Of a stretch of 6,777 bases of DNA, positions 5,376 to 6,777 are shown one piece after another. The position numbers and the translations under genes were made by a program. Position 1 is the first letter of the stretch. Every line of letters begins with the position of its first letter. A model generated the notes under the pieces. It had not been told where the DNA came from. It saw only the letters and a list, made by a program, of their open reading frames with translations, and made no database searches. The stretch is from DATGZX01 sp035296965 (GTDB lineage: Bacteria > Planctomycetota > Planctomycetia > Gemmatales > Gemmataceae), in contig DATGZX010000379.1 in assembly GCA_035296965.1 (NCBI GenBank), positions 1 through 6,777 on the forward strand. Reading direction: 5' to 3'.

Positions 5376-6777
5376 ATGGCGGTCCGAATCGAGAATCAAG
5401 CCGAGCCTATCCCTGGCTACAAGCTCATCGAGCGCATCGGCGGGGGAGGATTCGGTGAAGTATGGAAAGCCGAGGCACCCGGCGGTCTCCACAAGGCGAT
5501 CAAATTCGTCTATGGAGATCTGGAAACCGCCGGCGATGAAGGCATGCGCGCCGAGCAGGAGCTGAAAGCGCTAAGCCGCGTCAAGACGGTACGCCATCCC
5601 TACATCCTCTCCCTGGAACGTTTCGACATCATCGACGGCCAGCTGCTCATCGTCATGGAGCTGGCCGACCGAAACCTCTGGGACCGATTTCGCGAATGCC
5701 GAACCCAGGGTCTTCCCGGCATCCCACGCGAGGAACTCTTGCGGTACATGGATGAGGCCGCCGAAGCCCTGGACCTGATGAACATCCAGTATCAGCTCCA
5801 GCATCTCGACATCAAGCCCCAAAACCTCTTCCTCGTTCACAACCACGCCAAGGTTGCGGACTTCGGGCTCGTCAAAGACCTCGAAGGGATGATGGCTTCC
5901 GTAACCGGCGGCGTCACGCCTGTCTATGCAGCTCCCGAAACGTTCGACGGTTGGATTAGCCGATTTTGCGACCAGTACAGCTTGGGAATCGTTTACCAGG
6001 AACTGCTCACCGGCCAACGGCCGTTCAACGGCACCAATGTCCGTCAGCTCATTCTGCAACACCTGCAGGCCAGCCCGAACTTGTCCCCCCTGCCTCCTGG
6101 AGACCGCGATTCCATTGGCAGGGCCCTAGCCAAGAATCCCGACGATCGCTTTGCGTGCTGCATGGATCTTGTACGCGCGCTACGCGGCAACTCCGCGACC
6201 GCGCAAGAAGCGCAGCTCTCCGGCGCCCACGATTCCCGGCCGGAGATTCGGCTCACGCACACCTCCGCGGCAGTGGAAACTCCTTTGCGAACGCCGCCCA
6301 GGATGACCGAGACCCAGGATCCCCTTGGGCCCGCCGACGATGATGCCGACATCGTCCAGGGATCTCCCTCGGGCACTGGCGAGGGGTGGATCCGCGTGCA
6401 ATCGGCTGCCGACCAGGAAAACGCCGCGCCGCCCCCGATCACGTTATTGCCTCCCGAAGTGCGTGGAGACGGCGTGCTCGTGCCCGCGCTCATTATCGGA
6501 TTGGGTCACCTGGGACTTGGGGTCCTGCAGCGCCTGCGTGCTAACTTGCAGTCTCAATTCGGTTCCCTGGAATCGTTGCCGAACATACGCCTGCTTTACA
6601 TCGATAGCGACGTCGATGCAGCGCGCCAAGCGGCCCGGGGGCTCTACGGCGCCCCTTTACGACCGCCCGAGATCCTGCAAACCAGGCTGAACCGCCCAAG
6701 CCACTACCTCAGGTCCAAGGAAGGACGGGCGCGCATCGACTCCTGGTTCAATCCCAAGATGCTCTACCGCATTCCGC
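5376..6777 (+). CDS. Ser/Thr protein kinase with C-terminal tubulin-like domain (cut by window end)
   Basis: Open from ATG 5376 to the last base, giving 467 codons without a stop. The start has a strong ribosome binding site (AGGAAAGG, 5363-5370). Residues 14-270 are a Hanks-type kinase: Gly loop IGGGGFGEVW (21-30), ATP lysine AIK (K43), alpha-C glutamate E60 or E62, catalytic loop HLDIKPQN (143-150; D145, K147, N150), DFG (162-164) and APE (186-188). All catalytic residues are present, but HRD is HLD, a non-RD kinase not expected to need activation-loop phosphorylation. Residues 271-366 are a Pro/Ala/Asp-rich linker. At 369, VPALIIGLGHLGLGVL (GxGxxG at 375-380) and IRLLYIDSD (404-412) begin a second nucleotide-binding fold like the tubulin/FtsZ-like domain of large planctomycete and actinobacterial proteins. 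No transmembrane segment is seen so far. Kinase call is firm; the tubulin-like call is moderate. Confidence 0.88.
   Translation, partial: MAVRIENQAEPIPGYKLIERIGGGGFGEVWKAEAPGGLHKAIKFVYGDLETAGDEGMRAEQELKALSRVKTVRHPYILSLERFDIIDGQLLIVMELADRNLWDRFRECRTQGLPGIPREELLRYMDEAAEALDLMNIQYQLQHLDIKPQNLFLVHNHAKVADFGLVKDLEGMMASVTGGVTPVYAAPETFDGWISRFCDQYSLGIVYQELLTGQRPFNGTNVRQLILQHLQASPNLSPLPPGDRDSIGRALAKNPDDRFACCMDLVRALRGNSATAQEAQLSGAHDSRPEIRLTHTSAAVETPLRTPPRMTETQDPLGPADDDADIVQGSPSGTGEGWIRVQSAADQENAAPPPITLLPPEVRGDGVLVPALIIGLGHLGLGVLQRLRANLQSQFGSLESLPNIRLLYIDSDVDAARQAARGLYGAPLRPPEILQTRLNRPSHYLRSKEGRARIDSWFNPKMLYRIP

Overview
The window is GC-rich DNA that most probably comes from a planctomycete (Planctomycetota). 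Three independent signs point there: a near-palindromic intergenic repeat (5017-5075) whose minus strand reads SPKRQRG, typical of repeats scattered through planctomycete genomes; a Ser/Thr kinase with an HLDIKPQN catalytic loop joined to a tubulin-like module; and a set of C1-carrier (methanofuran-type) biosynthesis genes, which planctomycetes share with methylotrophs and methanogens.

Layout. Positions 1-84 (minus) hold only the first 28 codons of a gene running off the left edge; its CPxC plus heptad start resembles an IS66-type transposase. A promoter-like pair and a 9-bp inverted repeat lie directly at its start. Positions 225-1574 (minus) hold two closely spaced genes for proteins with a DUF4365-like, PD-(D/E)XK-type nuclease fold signature. 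After a short intergenic stretch, 1844-2203 (plus) holds a decayed DUF2330 gene: signal peptide and the first conserved block are intact, then the homology stops near 2026.

Positions 2200-4927 form the metabolic core. mfnF and mfnE overlap by 11 bases on the plus strand, behind a recognisable promoter (2105-2133). mfnB lies on the minus strand and meets mfnE tail to tail with a 26-base overlap. An ASCH-domain gene sits 8 bases upstream of mfnB on the same strand. Together these supply three steps of furan-moiety assembly for the formyl carrier methanofuran/methylofuran: MfnB makes the furan phosphate, MfnE phosphorylates the aminated product and MfnF condenses it with the tyramine-glutamate part. 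The cofactor serves H4MPT-linked C1 oxidation.

Positions 4928-5375 are a 448-base divergent intergenic region with the planctomycete repeat. Positions 5376-6777 (plus) hold the first 467 codons of a large kinase, truncated by the window edge. No tRNA, rRNA or CRISPR array was seen. The least described parts are the DUF4365-like pair beside a possible mobile element, and the kinase/tubulin-like fusion.
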